DNA from: CAZAQK01 sp964535825
GTDB taxonomy: Bacteria; Pseudomonadota; Alphaproteobacteria; Rickettsiales; SXRF01
Length of the DNA: 64,000 nt
Reading direction: 5' to 3'
NCBI GenBank assembly: GCA_964535825.1
Contig: CAZHUC010000007.1
Location: 40,055-104,054 of the forward strand
The notes beneath the pieces were generated by a model that saw only the letters and a program-made list of their open reading frames with translations, had not been told where the DNA came from and did no database searches. Shown here piece after piece: positions 25,079-34,704 of the stretch. The translations under genes and the position numbers were made by a program. How positions within the stretch are numbered: position 1 is the first letter of the stretch; every line of letters begins with the position of its first letter.

Positions 25079-26198
25079 ATGAAAGCAGAAATTGAAGCGT
25101 TATCGCGTAAAATAAAGCAGTCTCAGGCCTTGCTAGCGAGGTATCTTTGACTGGGATAATGCCCTGCGCCGCCGTGAAGAATTAGACACACTCACGGAAG
25201 ATCCCAATCTCTGGAATGACAGCGCAAAGGCGCAGGCCATGCTGCGTGAGCGCAACCATCTGGATGGGATGATAACAGGTTACGAAGCACTGGATCAGGA
25301 ATATAAAGATAATCTTGAGCTGGCTGAATTAGCAGAAGCAGAAAAAGATGAAGCCATGCTGGCAGAGGCAGAGGCTGCCTTGCAGGAAGTGGCGAATAAA
25401 CTGCGCAAGCTGGAAATAGAAAGCCTGCTTTCGGGTGAGGCGGATGCCAATGATTGCTTCATTGAGATTAATTCCGGTGCGGGTGGCACGGAGTCACAGG
25501 ACTGGTCGGAAATGCTCATGCGCATGTATCTGCGTTGGGCACAGAAGCGTGGCTACAAGACCGAATTGATCGATGAGAACCGTGGCGAAGAAGCGGGCAT
25601 CAAATCTGCAACACTGAAAGTAACAGGCCATAATGCCTATGGTTGGGCTAAGACAGAATCCGGTGTGCACCGATTGGTGCGCATTTCACCGTTCGATTCC
25701 AATGCGCGCCGTCACACAAGCTTTTCATCAGTGTGGGTGTATCCGGTGATCGATGATAAAATTGAGATCGTCGTGGATGAAAAAGATATTCAGGTGGATA
25801 CCATGCGTTCTGGCGGTGCAGGCGGCCAGCATGTGAACAAAACAGAAAGCGCCGTGCGCTTTACCCACTTGCCGACCGGTATCGTGGTGAAATGCCAGAG
25901 CGGTCGCAGCCAGCACGCCAACCGCGCCGAGGCGATGCAGATGCTCAAAGCCCGACTGTATGAGCGTGAACTACGCATTCGTGAAGAAAAAGCCGATGCG
26001 TTGAATGCACAAAAAACCGATAATTCATGGGGTCATCAGATACGTTCATATGTGCTGCACCCCTACCAGATGATAAAAGACCTGCGCACCGATTATGAAA
26101 CCAGTGATTCCAAAGGCGTGCTGGACGGCGACCTTGATGCCTTCATGAGCGCCGCACTGGCCGACAGGGTAAAAGGTAAGGGCGAGGGCGCGGCTTAG
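25079..26198 (+). CDS. prfB: Peptide chain release factor 2, with +1 programmed frameshift
   Basis: It releases nascent peptides at UGA and UAA. Translation begins at ATG 25079 and runs 23 codons to CTT, where an in-frame TGA (25148-25150) interrupts it. A +1 slip on CTTT restores the frame (ARYL then DWDNALRRREELD), giving ~373 aa. Domain landmarks downstream are the GGQ peptidyl-hydrolase loop (MRSGGAGGQHVNKTESAVR) and the upstream HRLVRISPFDSNARRHTSF. The anticodon-like tripeptide region was not assigned with confidence. A TAG stop ends the gene, and its last 4 bp overlap the convergent LOG gene. Confidence 0.95.
25139..25151 (+). promoter_or_regulatory. RF2 programmed +1 frameshift site
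   Basis: The sequence AGG TAT CTT TGA C has every element of the known RF2 site: a Shine-Dalgarno-like AGG 3 nt before the slippery CTT, the UGA stop read by RF2 itself, and the following C that weakens termination. Low RF2 favours the slip, so the factor autoregulates. Confidence 0.95.
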
Positions 26199-27541
26199 AG
26201 TTTATCAGCGCGCAATTTAGCCAGATCGGAATGATTAGGATTGAATACCGGGTGCGGCAGGGCAGCATGTTCCGGGTGGCGTTCTATCCATTTTTTATAT
26301 TGGCGGTCAGCGATCGCAATGGCTTCTTCCGGTGTGCTTGCCACTTCAAAATGGTCAGCAAATCCCAGCTTCTTGGCGGTCTCTATCAGTTTATCCCAGA
26401 AGCCTTCGCGCGGGTTTAAGTGATTAGGCACGTTGTATAGCACGATGGTTTTTTCATCCATATCCTTGGTATGCAGTGCAAGTTGCATCATCGCTGCGAA
26501 TTCATGCAGTGTGCCCGTGCCACCCGGCACAACATACACCACTTTTGTGGCATCTTTCGCGCGCTGCGTTTTATCGGGTGATTTATTGCCTTTCAGCATC
26601 ACATGGATACGGTCATAGATATTCTTGGTGATGATAAGCTGGCTCACACCCGGCGGTGGGCCTTCGATCTGTAATATCGATTGGGTGCTTGCACCCACAT
26701 GTGCCGGTTTGAACTTGGCATTCGGGTAGGTGCTGTTGAAGATGTTCTTGCCATCGGTGAAGCCGGCATCCATCGCGCCCATACAGCCTTCACTGCCAGC
26801 GCCGGTGCTCATGCGCCAGCCGCGTTGGCCAGCATATTTAGCTAATTCATAGGTGGCATTGATATAGGATGTTTCCTTCGTGCTGGCTGAGCCGAACATG
26901 GCGATACCGAATTCATGCCTGTACTCTGCTGCGCGGAACGCATCGAACCTGGTGTCCCTGTCATACATCTTTGGCACGGACTTCAGAGTTTTGCCTTTGC
27001 CTTCACTGATGATAGAGCATAACTCTTTCACTGCCTTGTCATTGCGCTCTTTATAGCTGAGCGATTGTGTGACACCATTCACCACATGCACAATATCACG
27101 CACGCTGGAGGAGAACATGCCTTTGGATTTGATGTCATCCAGCAGGTCGGTGGCTAATTGCCACTGTCCATCCGGATCCATGATGACGCAGGGCTTAGCT
27201 TTATCATCGATGCCGTATTTTTCTTTGTTACCCACATGTACGCCGGTTACCAGTGAAAAGAACTCGAACCAGCGCTGTGCAGCTTCCGCCTTGAACTTCG
27301 GGTGCGACTCTTTTAAAGAGGTCATTGGCGGGAAGATAAATGCATCCGATTGGGCGGCATGACGCATCATGGATTGTAGTGAGGCACGGCTGCCATCAAT
27401 ATCTCCCACGCGCAAACCTGAGGCGTGCAGCTTCTCCACCAGGTCTAGATGCGCAGCATGAATTTCCCTATAAAGGCTTAGATCATCGGAGCTTAGTGAG
27501 GGAAGGCTGGGGATGTATACGGTCGTTTTTTTGCTATTCAT
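26195..27541 (-). CDS. LOG-family protein, long form
   Basis: A Rossmann-like protein of the LOG/lysine-decarboxylase-like family, whose characterised members release cytokinin bases or split nucleoside monophosphates. Both diagnostic motifs are present: TGAGSEGCMGAMDAG (~247-260, family form usually GGxxGLMG) and PGGTGTLHE (339-347) with the catalytic Glu. At 448 aa it is about twice the usual ~200. The LOG core spans ~205-430 and an N-terminal ~200-residue helical region is unassigned. Long LOG proteins of this kind (YgdH/PpnN type) are known as nucleosidases, which may be the better comparison. Confidence 0.82.
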   Translation of the reverse strand: MNSKKTTVYIPSLPSLSSDDLSLYREIHAAHLDLVEKLHASGLRVGDIDGSRASLQSMMRHAAQSDAFIFPPMTSLKESHPKFKAEAAQRWFEFFSLVTGVHVGNKEKYGIDDKAKPCVIMDPDGQWQLATDLLDDIKSKGMFSSSVRDIVHVVNGVTQSLSYKERNDKAVKELCSIISEGKGKTLKSVPKMYDRDTRFDAFRAAEYRHEFGIAMFGSASTKETSYINATYELAKYAGQRGWRMSTGAGSEGCMGAMDAGFTDGKNIFNSTYPNAKFKPAHVGASTQSILQIEGPPPGVSQLIITKNIYDRIHVMLKGNKSPDKTQRAKDATKVVYVVPGGTGTLHEFAAMMQLALHTKDMDEKTIVLYNVPNHLNPREGFWDKLIETAKKLGFADHFEVASTPEEAIAIADRQYKKWIERHPEHAALPHPVFNPNHSDLAKLRADKL

Positions 27542-27646
27542 TCACCCGTATTATACCGCATTTTGGGGTGTTCTTTAACTAAAAAACATGCTTGCTAAAG
27601 GCTAGGCTTAGCTAATATACTGTTTTCCCTTAAAAAAGGACTTTTT

Positions 27647-28756
27647 GTGGTGAATTCGTTAGGTATCAATAAAGCACCTGCTGATACAAAAGTGGTGGTG
27701 GCCATGTCTGGCGGGGTGGATTCTTCTGCCGTGGCCGCGCTTCTGCATGAGCAGGGTTATCAGGTGATCGGTATCACGTTGCAGCTTTATGACCATGGTC
27801 AGATGGTGGGTAAGAAAGGTGCGTGCTGCGCTGGTCAGGATATTGCCGATGCGCGCCGTGTGGCAGATACGCTTGGCATCCCGCACTATGTGCTAAACTA
27901 TGAAAACCGTTTCAAGCAAAGTGTGATGGATGATTTTGTCGATAGTTATCTTGCAGGTGAAACGCCGATACCATGTGTGAAGTGTAACCAGTCCGTGAAA
28001 TTCAAAGACCTGTTGCAAACAGCGCGTGACCTCGGCGCTGATGTCATGGCCACCGGCCATTATGTGCAGCGTAAGGAAGAGGGCGGCCGCGGCCAGATGC
28101 TGCGTGCAGCAGATCATTCGCGTGACCAGAGTTATTTCCTGTTCGCGACCACACAGGAGCAGCTGGATTTCCTGCGCTTCCCGCTTGGGCATTTAAAGAG
28201 CAAGGCGGAAACGCGTGAACTTGCGGCGCGCTTTGGACTGGAAGTGGCGGATAAGCCAGACAGTCAGGATATTTGCTTTGTGCCCTCAGGTGGCTATGCC
28301 AAGGTCATTGAAAAGTTGCGCCCGGGTGCACTTGATGGCGGCAAGATCGTGCATGTTGATGGCACGGTGCTGGGCGATCATGAAGGCATCATCAATTACA
28401 CGGTTGGCCAGCGTAAAGGCTTAGGCATTGGCGGCACGGAAGAACCACTATACGTTATCCGCGTGGATGCCGATAAAAAGCAGGTCATCGTAGGGCCGAA
28501 AGAAGCGTTGCTGGTTCAGTCATTTATCATTCGCGATTGCAACTGGCTGGAAGGTAGCCAGAATAAAATTGGCCAGCCTGTTACGGTCAAGCTGCGCTCC
28601 ATGCATCCCGGTGTGAAAGCAACGGTTGAGGTATTAGGCAAGGGGCAGGCGCGTGTGTCGCTAGCTGAACCACAGGCAGCGGTATCTCCGGGGCAGGCCT
28701 GCGTGGCTTACGCAGGCGAGCAAATGCTCGGCGGCGGTTGGATAGCTGCTGCCTAA
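27647..28756 (+). CDS. mnmA: tRNA-specific 2-thiouridylase MnmA
   Basis: It thiolates U34 of Lys, Glu and Gln tRNAs using sulfur relayed by a cysteine desulfurase. The PP-loop ATP site is VVAMSGGVDSSAVAALL (~17-33). The catalytic cysteines are in IPCVKCNQSVKF and DSQDICFVPSGG. The start is GTG at 27647 with AAGGA ahead; the next codon is also GTG. The length of 369 aa is normal. Its stop overlaps the convergent carbonic anhydrase stop by 4 bp. Confidence 0.95.
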   Translation: MVNSLGINKAPADTKVVVAMSGGVDSSAVAALLHEQGYQVIGITLQLYDHGQMVGKKGACCAGQDIADARRVADTLGIPHYVLNYENRFKQSVMDDFVDSYLAGETPIPCVKCNQSVKFKDLLQTARDLGADVMATGHYVQRKEEGGRGQMLRAADHSRDQSYFLFATTQEQLDFLRFPLGHLKSKAETRELAARFGLEVADKPDSQDICFVPSGGYAKVIEKLRPGALDGGKIVHVDGTVLGDHEGIINYTVGQRKGLGIGGTEEPLYVIRVDADKKQVIVGPKEALLVQSFIIRDCNWLEGSQNKIGQPVTVKLRSMHPGVKATVEVLGKGQARVSLAEPQAAVSPGQACVAYAGEQMLGGGWIAAA

Positions 28757-29514
28757 TTAACTTCCTTCACGGTGCGCATATATACGGGCTGGGCCAGCCG
28801 TGCGTTGCGCTGGGTGAATTTCGATAACACAACAAGCTGCTCTTTTGAGAGCGTGATCTTATTTTTCATCACACGCCAATCAACACCTTCGGTGCATGGC
28901 GGGGTGGTCAGAGAGCCTGGATAGGCATAATGCGCAAAACTATTTGGCAGCAAGAGTGCGATATTGAACGCAAGCTCATTATGAACGCCTTGCCGGGTTG
29001 GAGCTGCGGCGAGCAGGCCATCCATCTCTGGTAATGCCTTCCCGATGGTTGCAAATACGGCAACGATAAGCCGTTTGCCATCCTTGCCTTCATGAAAGAA
29101 TTGTATCTCAAGCGGGAAGAATTCACCCTTCATCACATGTTCGCTTGGCGAATGGAAATGAATATATTTCAGGCTGTAATGTACGCCAGCCTCTTCATAG
29201 GAAAGTTCAGCCTGAGGTTTAACTTCGATGGTATAGCCAATATTGCTTACTGAGACATCCCCCGGTTTGTAATGAAACATGCGGGCAGGCGGTTCTTTTT
29301 CAATTACTGTGCGGGTGATGCTGATGGGTGATTGCTGTGTGCCGATGCCGCAAGCGGCAAATGCCGGCGTCAGCAGTCCCCATTCTTCTTGTCCTGTATA
29401 ATCATCGTCGTAGCTCCATATCACGGTCTTGGCTGGAACTTCTGTGGAGGTTTGTGCGAATGCGGATTGGGAGATCGTGAGCAACAGGGCTGAAAGCAAG
29501 AGACAATTTTTCAT
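28753..29514 (-). CDS. Alpha-class carbonic anhydrase, periplasmic
   Basis: It interconverts CO2 and bicarbonate. A signal peptide (MKNCLLLSALLLTISQSAFA) places it in the periplasm. Zinc ligands are His119 and His121 in KYIHFHSPSEH and His141 in EIQFFHEG. The substrate pocket has PGSLTTPPCTEGVDW. Two cysteines (in AFAACGIG and PPCTEG) can form the structural disulfide of bacterial alpha-CAs. Length 253 aa is usual. It is the last gene of a minus-strand group that includes the pseudokinase, with 15 bp between. Confidence 0.93.
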   Translation of the reverse strand: MKNCLLLSALLLTISQSAFAQTSTEVPAKTVIWSYDDDYTGQEEWGLLTPAFAACGIGTQQSPISITRTVIEKEPPARMFHYKPGDVSVSNIGYTIEVKPQAELSYEEAGVHYSLKYIHFHSPSEHVMKGEFFPLEIQFFHEGKDGKRLIVAVFATIGKALPEMDGLLAAAPTRQGVHNELAFNIALLLPNSFAHYAYPGSLTTPPCTEGVDWRVMKNKITLSKEQLVVLSKFTQRNARLAQPVYMRTVKEVN

Positions 29515-29529
29515 ACGATACCGACAGTC

Positions 29530-29979
29530 TTACTTGATGTTCTGACCCCATTCATCGAGCAACCGTTTCTGGGTGCGCTCAAGTGCGGCCACTTTATATT
29601 CATATACAATGGTCATGATAAAGCTTGCAATGACGCGGCACAAGAAGATCAATGCGCAACCAAGTACGGCGCTTCCATATACCACCACCCAATTAAGTGG
29701 ATTGCTCATTATCGACACAGCATCAAAGGCCTCCATATTGAAGGCAGCTTTAAGCATTGGATTCACAATAGGCAAAATACCTGCCAGATTACACGCCAGC
29801 ACGGTTTTAAATATTGGCAGCCCTGGATGGTTATCGATAAAATAGGCGGCCAATGCAGGTACGAGTGCCAGCATGATAAAAATAAACCCGAGTTGCAACA
29901 CGATAACCGCCGCAAAGCTAATGACCAGCAGCAGCGGTATTATCACTTTATTCACTTTACTCTGTGTTTGCGGTTGCAT
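29530..29979 (-). CDS. Membrane protein of unknown function (149 aa)
   Basis: I do not recognise a family. The protein has about four hydrophobic stretches (VIIPLLLVISFAAVIVLQLG, FIMLALVPALAAYFI, AGILPIVNPML, VVVYGSAVLGCALIFLCRVIASFIM). A short basic C-terminus (ALERTQKRLLDEWGQNIK) faces the cytoplasm by the positive-inside rule. It begins 2 bp after the pseudokinase stop, so the two are very likely cotranslated and may act together. Confidence 0.65.
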   Translation of the reverse strand: MQPQTQSKVNKVIIPLLLVISFAAVIVLQLGFIFIMLALVPALAAYFIDNHPGLPIFKTVLACNLAGILPIVNPMLKAAFNMEAFDAVSIMSNPLNWVVVYGSAVLGCALIFLCRVIASFIMTIVYEYKVAALERTQKRLLDEWGQNIK

Positions 29980-29981
29980 GG

Positions 29982-32078
29982 TCAGATCTGCCTGTTGATA
30001 GTGTAAAATGTAATGAAGAGTGCTGCATAGGCAAAGCCCTTCGCGATAGTGAAAGCAAGCTTGCCACTGTTAAACTCAAATCCAACACCTTTCCTGAAGG
30101 CTGCGATCTGCTTAACATTGTTGTGGTAGAGATTATATGCGTGGGCAAAGCCTCTGGTATCAGCGGTAGAATATGCCGAATCAATGACGATAGAAGCCAT
30201 GTTCTGTGTGTATCCAGTATCAGCCGCATTAAGCAGCGCCTTTTTGATCATATGACGGTTCGTATTGCCGCGAATGGCATCGAGTGCTGGTAATATGCGT
30301 GACGCAAGCCAGTGCGTAAGGCCTGGTAATTGTATATTGCCGCAGCGATGTTGCGCCGTCGCAAGCAGTCTCAACATGATAATATCACGGTTACGCGCAA
30401 GTGTCGGAATGGATTCAAGCTCAAGTAATTTTATGTCGTGTTGAATGTTTAGTTTAGCTGCCAGATAGGCAAAGATATGGCGATCCAGAGGATCGGTATT
30501 TCTGGAAAGATTCGCTGCCATACTATCCAGCCGCATCAGTAGTGCGGTCAGATTGTCAATATAGCGGCCTTCAAGCAGCGGGCTCAGGCAGGGCATGTCT
30601 GGATTCAATTCATAGACGATACGCTCAATACCGAAACCTACACCGGTATTGCGCATGCAAACCCTGAGTTTATCTAGCTTCTGATTGGCACTCAGGATAT
30701 CAGGTGATGGCTCATAATTTTCCTGCGCGGATTGTGCATTCATCCATGAGCTGGTCATGTTCATATCAACAAATCGTGCCAGCAGGTTGAATTCTTTTTC
30801 CTGTTTGGTGGTATAAAACTCAGTACAGAGCGTATCGATGCCATCAAGGAACATCGATAGTGGATACATGCGGATCGGCCCTGTAGGGTCGAGCGTGAGG
30901 ATAAGCCGCATAAGCTGTTCATTGAACTGGAGTTCATTTTTTACCCCAAGCTCGTTGATGGTTTTTATGATGCGCGTAAGGTTCTCCGATACGGTCTTGT
31001 TGCGCAGGCTTACGGTTGTCCATTGCACGATCTTGTTATTGTGAATGGCTTCCGGGATATTGGTCCATCCTTCAAACATAATATGTGCAAGCTCGCGGCG
31101 TGAACGCGCGGTACGGTTGCCGAACTCAAATGGTCGTGTGGTTTCTGTAGGTGCGGGCGGCTCTAGTACATGCATGCGGCGGCCATCCAGCCATGCTTTA
31201 ATATACTTCCAGCCCCAGCGATCAGTGGGGTTGTTACTTAGTATACCGCGCAGCAGGTCGTCGAAACGCTCAGGGTGCTGACGATTTCTGGTAAGTGCAT
31301 AATATGTGCCTTCCTCGAACATCCTGCCGATAATGTACTCTTTGGACATGGTGGAGAAATGTTGCTTGCCGTATATGGAATAAAGCAGCAATACAGCGAG
31401 TGCATAAAAATCTGTGGTAGGTGTGCCATTACCTTTGCCAGCCGGGTGTGACTGCATACGTTCCAGCGGTTCAAAATAGAAATCCTGAGAGTAGCCGCAC
31501 GGCTCGGAAGCAAATTCACCAAGGATCGGTGTATCCTGATAATAAATATTTGCCGGGTTGATCTTCCCGTGTGTGATGCCGATATTCCCAAGCTCGCTGA
31601 TGGCGTATGCCAGCGGTGAAAGAAGGCTGCGTGCAAGGAAGTGCTCTCCCAGAACACCGGCATTTTCAATGATTTCACTGAGTCTCTGTCCGCGTGGACG
31701 TTCGTATATCAGAACGAATCGTTCGGCGTCTGGCTGCGACAGGTTGGCCGTACCGTAAGTGACCAACGACAAGACATTGGGATGATTGAACCGCTTGAGT
31801 CTCTCCAGTATCGAAAAACGCTGGACTGTGCCAGGACGGCAAATTAACGCATATAGTTGCCTTGAACCATCATGGATATCCGTAACGGCATAGGCGGCGG
31901 CGGTTTTTGTATTGAATTCCGCCAAAGGAACGGAAAGCTCAATACGGTAACGCCCCTCCAGCAGGTCTTTTGGTTTGTCGGGCTGGGGAGGAACGTAATG
32001 CCTGAGGAAATCGGCGCACAACGTGGCATAATGTGCGTCGTTCTTGGTCTCTTGTATATCCGGTTTTGTTTCTGCCAT
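29982..32078 (-). CDS. Tail-anchored protein-kinase-like protein, probably catalytically dead
   Basis: The first ~300 of 698 residues follow the eukaryotic-type kinase fold: N-lobe strands, NHPNVLSLVTYG, and a catalytic-loop equivalent HGKINPANIYY. There the HRD aspartate is replaced by Lys while the following Asn is kept. The DFG region reads LGEF, the APE region EPLER, and no VAIK lysine is evident (LYALICRPG). Subdomain IX (DFYALAVLLLYSIYG) and XI Arg (NPTDRWGW) survive. The next ~350 residues are helical and unassigned. The last ~25 (TIAKGFAYAALFITFYTIN) form a C-terminal membrane anchor. A four-helix membrane protein follows. Confidence 0.65.
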   Translation of the reverse strand: MAETKPDIQETKNDAHYATLCADFLRHYVPPQPDKPKDLLEGRYRIELSVPLAEFNTKTAAAYAVTDIHDGSRQLYALICRPGTVQRFSILERLKRFNHPNVLSLVTYGTANLSQPDAERFVLIYERPRGQRLSEIIENAGVLGEHFLARSLLSPLAYAISELGNIGITHGKINPANIYYQDTPILGEFASEPCGYSQDFYFEPLERMQSHPAGKGNGTPTTDFYALAVLLLYSIYGKQHFSTMSKEYIIGRMFEEGTYYALTRNRQHPERFDDLLRGILSNNPTDRWGWKYIKAWLDGRRMHVLEPPAPTETTRPFEFGNRTARSRRELAHIMFEGWTNIPEAIHNNKIVQWTTVSLRNKTVSENLTRIIKTINELGVKNELQFNEQLMRLILTLDPTGPIRMYPLSMFLDGIDTLCTEFYTTKQEKEFNLLARFVDMNMTSSWMNAQSAQENYEPSPDILSANQKLDKLRVCMRNTGVGFGIERIVYELNPDMPCLSPLLEGRYIDNLTALLMRLDSMAANLSRNTDPLDRHIFAYLAAKLNIQHDIKLLELESIPTLARNRDIIMLRLLATAQHRCGNIQLPGLTHWLASRILPALDAIRGNTNRHMIKKALLNAADTGYTQNMASIVIDSAYSTADTRGFAHAYNLYHNNVKQIAAFRKGVGFEFNSGKLAFTIAKGFAYAALFITFYTINRQI

Positions 32079-32159
32079 TACGCTCTCGATGCTGACACTG
32101 GTAGCGTTCTGATTATAAGGCCAACCTATTAATAAACCGTGAAAATTCTCTAAAAAGCC

Positions 32160-33452
32160 TTAATCTTCAAAGGGGTCTGTAACAAGGATTGTGTCTTCCC
32201 GTTTAGGGCTGGTGGAAAGCAGTGCTACATTGCATTCAATGAGTTCTTCGATCCTGCGGATATATTTGATAGCCTGAGCAGGCAGTTCGGCCCAGCTTTT
32301 GCGCCCATGAGTGCTTTCAGACCAGCCTGGCATTTCTTCATAAATTGGCTCTATTTCAGCCTGAATTTTCATCGATGCGGGCAGGTAATCATAGATCTTG
32401 CCGTTATGCTTATAACCCACGCAAATTTTCACTGTGTCAAAACCATCCAGTACATCCACCTTGGTGAGGGCGATGCCGTGAATACCGGAAATCTTGATGG
32501 CCTGACGCACCAGTACTGCATCGAACCATCCGCAGCGGCGTGCACGACCAGTTACTGTTCCGAACTCATGACCGATCTTGCCGATCTTCTGGCCGATCTC
32601 GTCGTTCAACTCTGTAGGGAATGGGCCACTGCCCACGCGTGTGGTGTATGCCTTGGTGATGCCGAGTACATAACCGATGCCATTCATGCCGACACCAGAG
32701 CCCACACTTGCCATACCAGCGATGGTGTTTGAAGAGGTAACGTAAGGGTACGTGCCATGGTCAACATCCAGCATCGTGCCCTGTGCACCCTCGAATAATA
32801 TGCGATTGCCTTCACGCTTGAGCTGGTGCAGCAGATGCCACACAGGTGTTGAGAATTCCAGAATTTTAGGCGCGATCTGCAGGAGTGGTTTTAATATCTC
32901 ATCAACCGTCATGGCAGGTGCGTTGGCGGCGTTGAGCAGCGCATTATGATACACCAGCAGATTCTCAATTTTATCACGCAGTAATTCTTCATCGGCAAGG
33001 TCGCACACACGCACGGCACGGCGTGCCACTTTGTCTTCATAGGCTGGTCCAATGCCACGGCCTGTTGTGCCGATCTTCCCTTTGCCGCGGATGGTCTCGG
33101 CCATCAGGTCAACTTTGCGATGCACAGGAAGGATAAGCGGCGCGTTCTCTGCGATACGCAAATTATCCGAGGTTACTTTTACGCCGAGCTTGCCAACATT
33201 TTCGATCTCTTCCAGTAGTGCGAATGGGTCGATGACCACGCCATTGCCGATGATGGAAAGTTTGCCCTCGCGTACGATGCCTGAGGGAAGCAGTGATAAT
33301 TTGTAGGTCTTGCCGTCGATCACCAGTGTGTGGCCGGCATTGTGACCGCCCTGGAAACGAACCACCACCTGCGCGCGCTCTGACAACCAGTCTACTACTT
33401 TTCCTTTGCCTTCATCGCCCCATTGTGAGCCGATCACCACCACATTTGTCAT
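32160..33452 (-). CDS. purA: Adenylosuccinate synthetase
   Basis: It converts IMP to adenylosuccinate using GTP and aspartate. The N-terminus carries VVVIGSQWGDEGKGKVVDWL with the catalytic Asp and P-loop-like glycines, then FQGGHNAGHTLV. The IMP site GTTGRGIGPAYEDK and the GTP-specifying KREDTILV/TSP end are present (LLSTSPKRED). The length of 430 aa is normal. Its start overlaps the hisZ stop by 4 bp, an order frequent in alphaproteobacteria. Confidence 0.97.
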   Translation of the reverse strand: MTNVVVIGSQWGDEGKGKVVDWLSERAQVVVRFQGGHNAGHTLVIDGKTYKLSLLPSGIVREGKLSIIGNGVVIDPFALLEEIENVGKLGVKVTSDNLRIAENAPLILPVHRKVDLMAETIRGKGKIGTTGRGIGPAYEDKVARRAVRVCDLADEELLRDKIENLLVYHNALLNAANAPAMTVDEILKPLLQIAPKILEFSTPVWHLLHQLKREGNRILFEGAQGTMLDVDHGTYPYVTSSNTIAGMASVGSGVGMNGIGYVLGITKAYTTRVGSGPFPTELNDEIGQKIGKIGHEFGTVTGRARRCGWFDAVLVRQAIKISGIHGIALTKVDVLDGFDTVKICVGYKHNGKIYDYLPASMKIQAEIEPIYEEMPGWSESTHGRKSWAELPAQAIKYIRRIEELIECNVALLSTSPKREDTILVTDPFED

Positions 33453-34600
33453 GCCTTACGCAACTCCTTTAACTGTCCGTCCTTAAGTATAAAATTACAA
33501 TTTAGCCGCACGGCTTCCAATTCATCATTGCCATATTCTGCCAGTGCATACACGGTGGCATAGCCTTTGGCACGAAGGTCTGCTGCCGCAGCCTCGTCTT
33601 TCTGGCTGGAGATGAACACGCGCTTTTGCGCCTGCAACTGTGGCAGGATACCAGCGAGTGTTTCCACATACAGCGTGAAGCCTGTTGCTTCCAGATCGGT
33701 TTCCTGCGTTTTACCTTCGATAAGATAACGTCCGCCGCGGCCCACTTCACACGAAGAGCCGGGAACGAACAGGGAGAAGCTGATACCAGAGTGATAATTC
33801 AGGCCGCGTACTTCTGTGGCATCAATAGTAACGACCCATTCTTTTTTTCCACTGCTGCGAAGAATGCTCACCACTTGCGTGAGATCATCACACTGTTTGC
33901 GTGCCTTTTCCGGCAGGTCGAGGCGGCTGATGATATCCAGAGCTTTCTCGGCCGGGCCAGCGCATTGCAACAGCTCGATCAGTGAATCTTTATAGATGAA
34001 ATGGAAGGTGCGGATGGTTGGAATATCCTTATGGGCAATAGCTTCCATCAGGTCGGTAAGCTGCTCGTTATCCAGCTTGTCGGATGCAAGCAAGGCGCTC
34101 ACGATACCGGGCAGGTTCAGATCAATGGAAAGATCTTTAACTCCAACGGCGTGCAGTGCTTCTGCTGCAACACGGATGACCTCGGCATCTGCTTCTGCAG
34201 ATGATACGCCGATCAACTCGATACCAGCCTGCCTGAGCTGGCGGTCGCCACGCAGCTGTTCGCCCTGCATACGAAGTATCAGCCCGTTGTAGCAGACGCG
34301 TAGTGGGCGAGGGGTATTTACCATGCGGGTGGATGCGATGCGGGCGATCTGAAGGGTAATATCGGCACGCAGGCCCATGACCTTATGTGCACCGGGGTCC
34401 ATGACCCTGAATATCTGGGAAGACAGCGCCGTGCCACGGCCAGCTAACAGATTCTCGCTATATTCCAGCAGCGGTGGAGATACCTGTTCGTAGCCAAAAC
34501 TTTCGAATGTCCGAAGCAAGATGCCAGCGATCTCCGACTGCTGCCTGGCATAAGGAGGCAGAAGGTCATAACATCCGGCGGGTAGCAATGGTTTGGACAT
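33449..34600 (-). CDS. hisZ: ATP phosphoribosyltransferase regulatory subunit HisZ
   Basis: This HisRS-like paralogue forms the allosteric partner of short-form HisG, the first step of histidine synthesis. It shows the class II synthetase core without tRNA-binding parts: CYDLLPPYARQQ, RVMDPGAHKVMGLRADITLQIAR and a final GRGGRYL. The length of 383 aa is short of real HisRS (~420). It is translationally coupled to purA. HisG is not in the window, so the partner must be elsewhere; a decayed HisRS is unlikely given the intact core. Confidence 0.88.
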   Translation of the reverse strand: MSKPLLPAGCYDLLPPYARQQSEIAGILLRTFESFGYEQVSPPLLEYSENLLAGRGTALSSQIFRVMDPGAHKVMGLRADITLQIARIASTRMVNTPRPLRVCYNGLILRMQGEQLRGDRQLRQAGIELIGVSSAEADAEVIRVAAEALHAVGVKDLSIDLNLPGIVSALLASDKLDNEQLTDLMEAIAHKDIPTIRTFHFIYKDSLIELLQCAGPAEKALDIISRLDLPEKARKQCDDLTQVVSILRSSGKKEWVVTIDATEVRGLNYHSGISFSLFVPGSSCEVGRGGRYLIEGKTQETDLEATGFTLYVETLAGILPQLQAQKRVFISSQKDEAAAADLRAKGYATVYALAEYGNDELEAVRLNCNFILKDGQLKELRKA

Positions 34601-34704
34601 AGGCTCTTTAATTCGTTGAAATCACGGATAATTGGTTTAGAAGATTAGGCACGATTGTCAATCTAACTTCGCTAAAACCCTCTATTTTCTTAAGGTTATA
34701 CCTC

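Noticed and set aside
33449..34600. Histidyl-tRNA synthetase
   Set aside because: It is HisRS-like, but shorter, lacks the anticodon-binding features, and sits at the usual hisZ-purA position.
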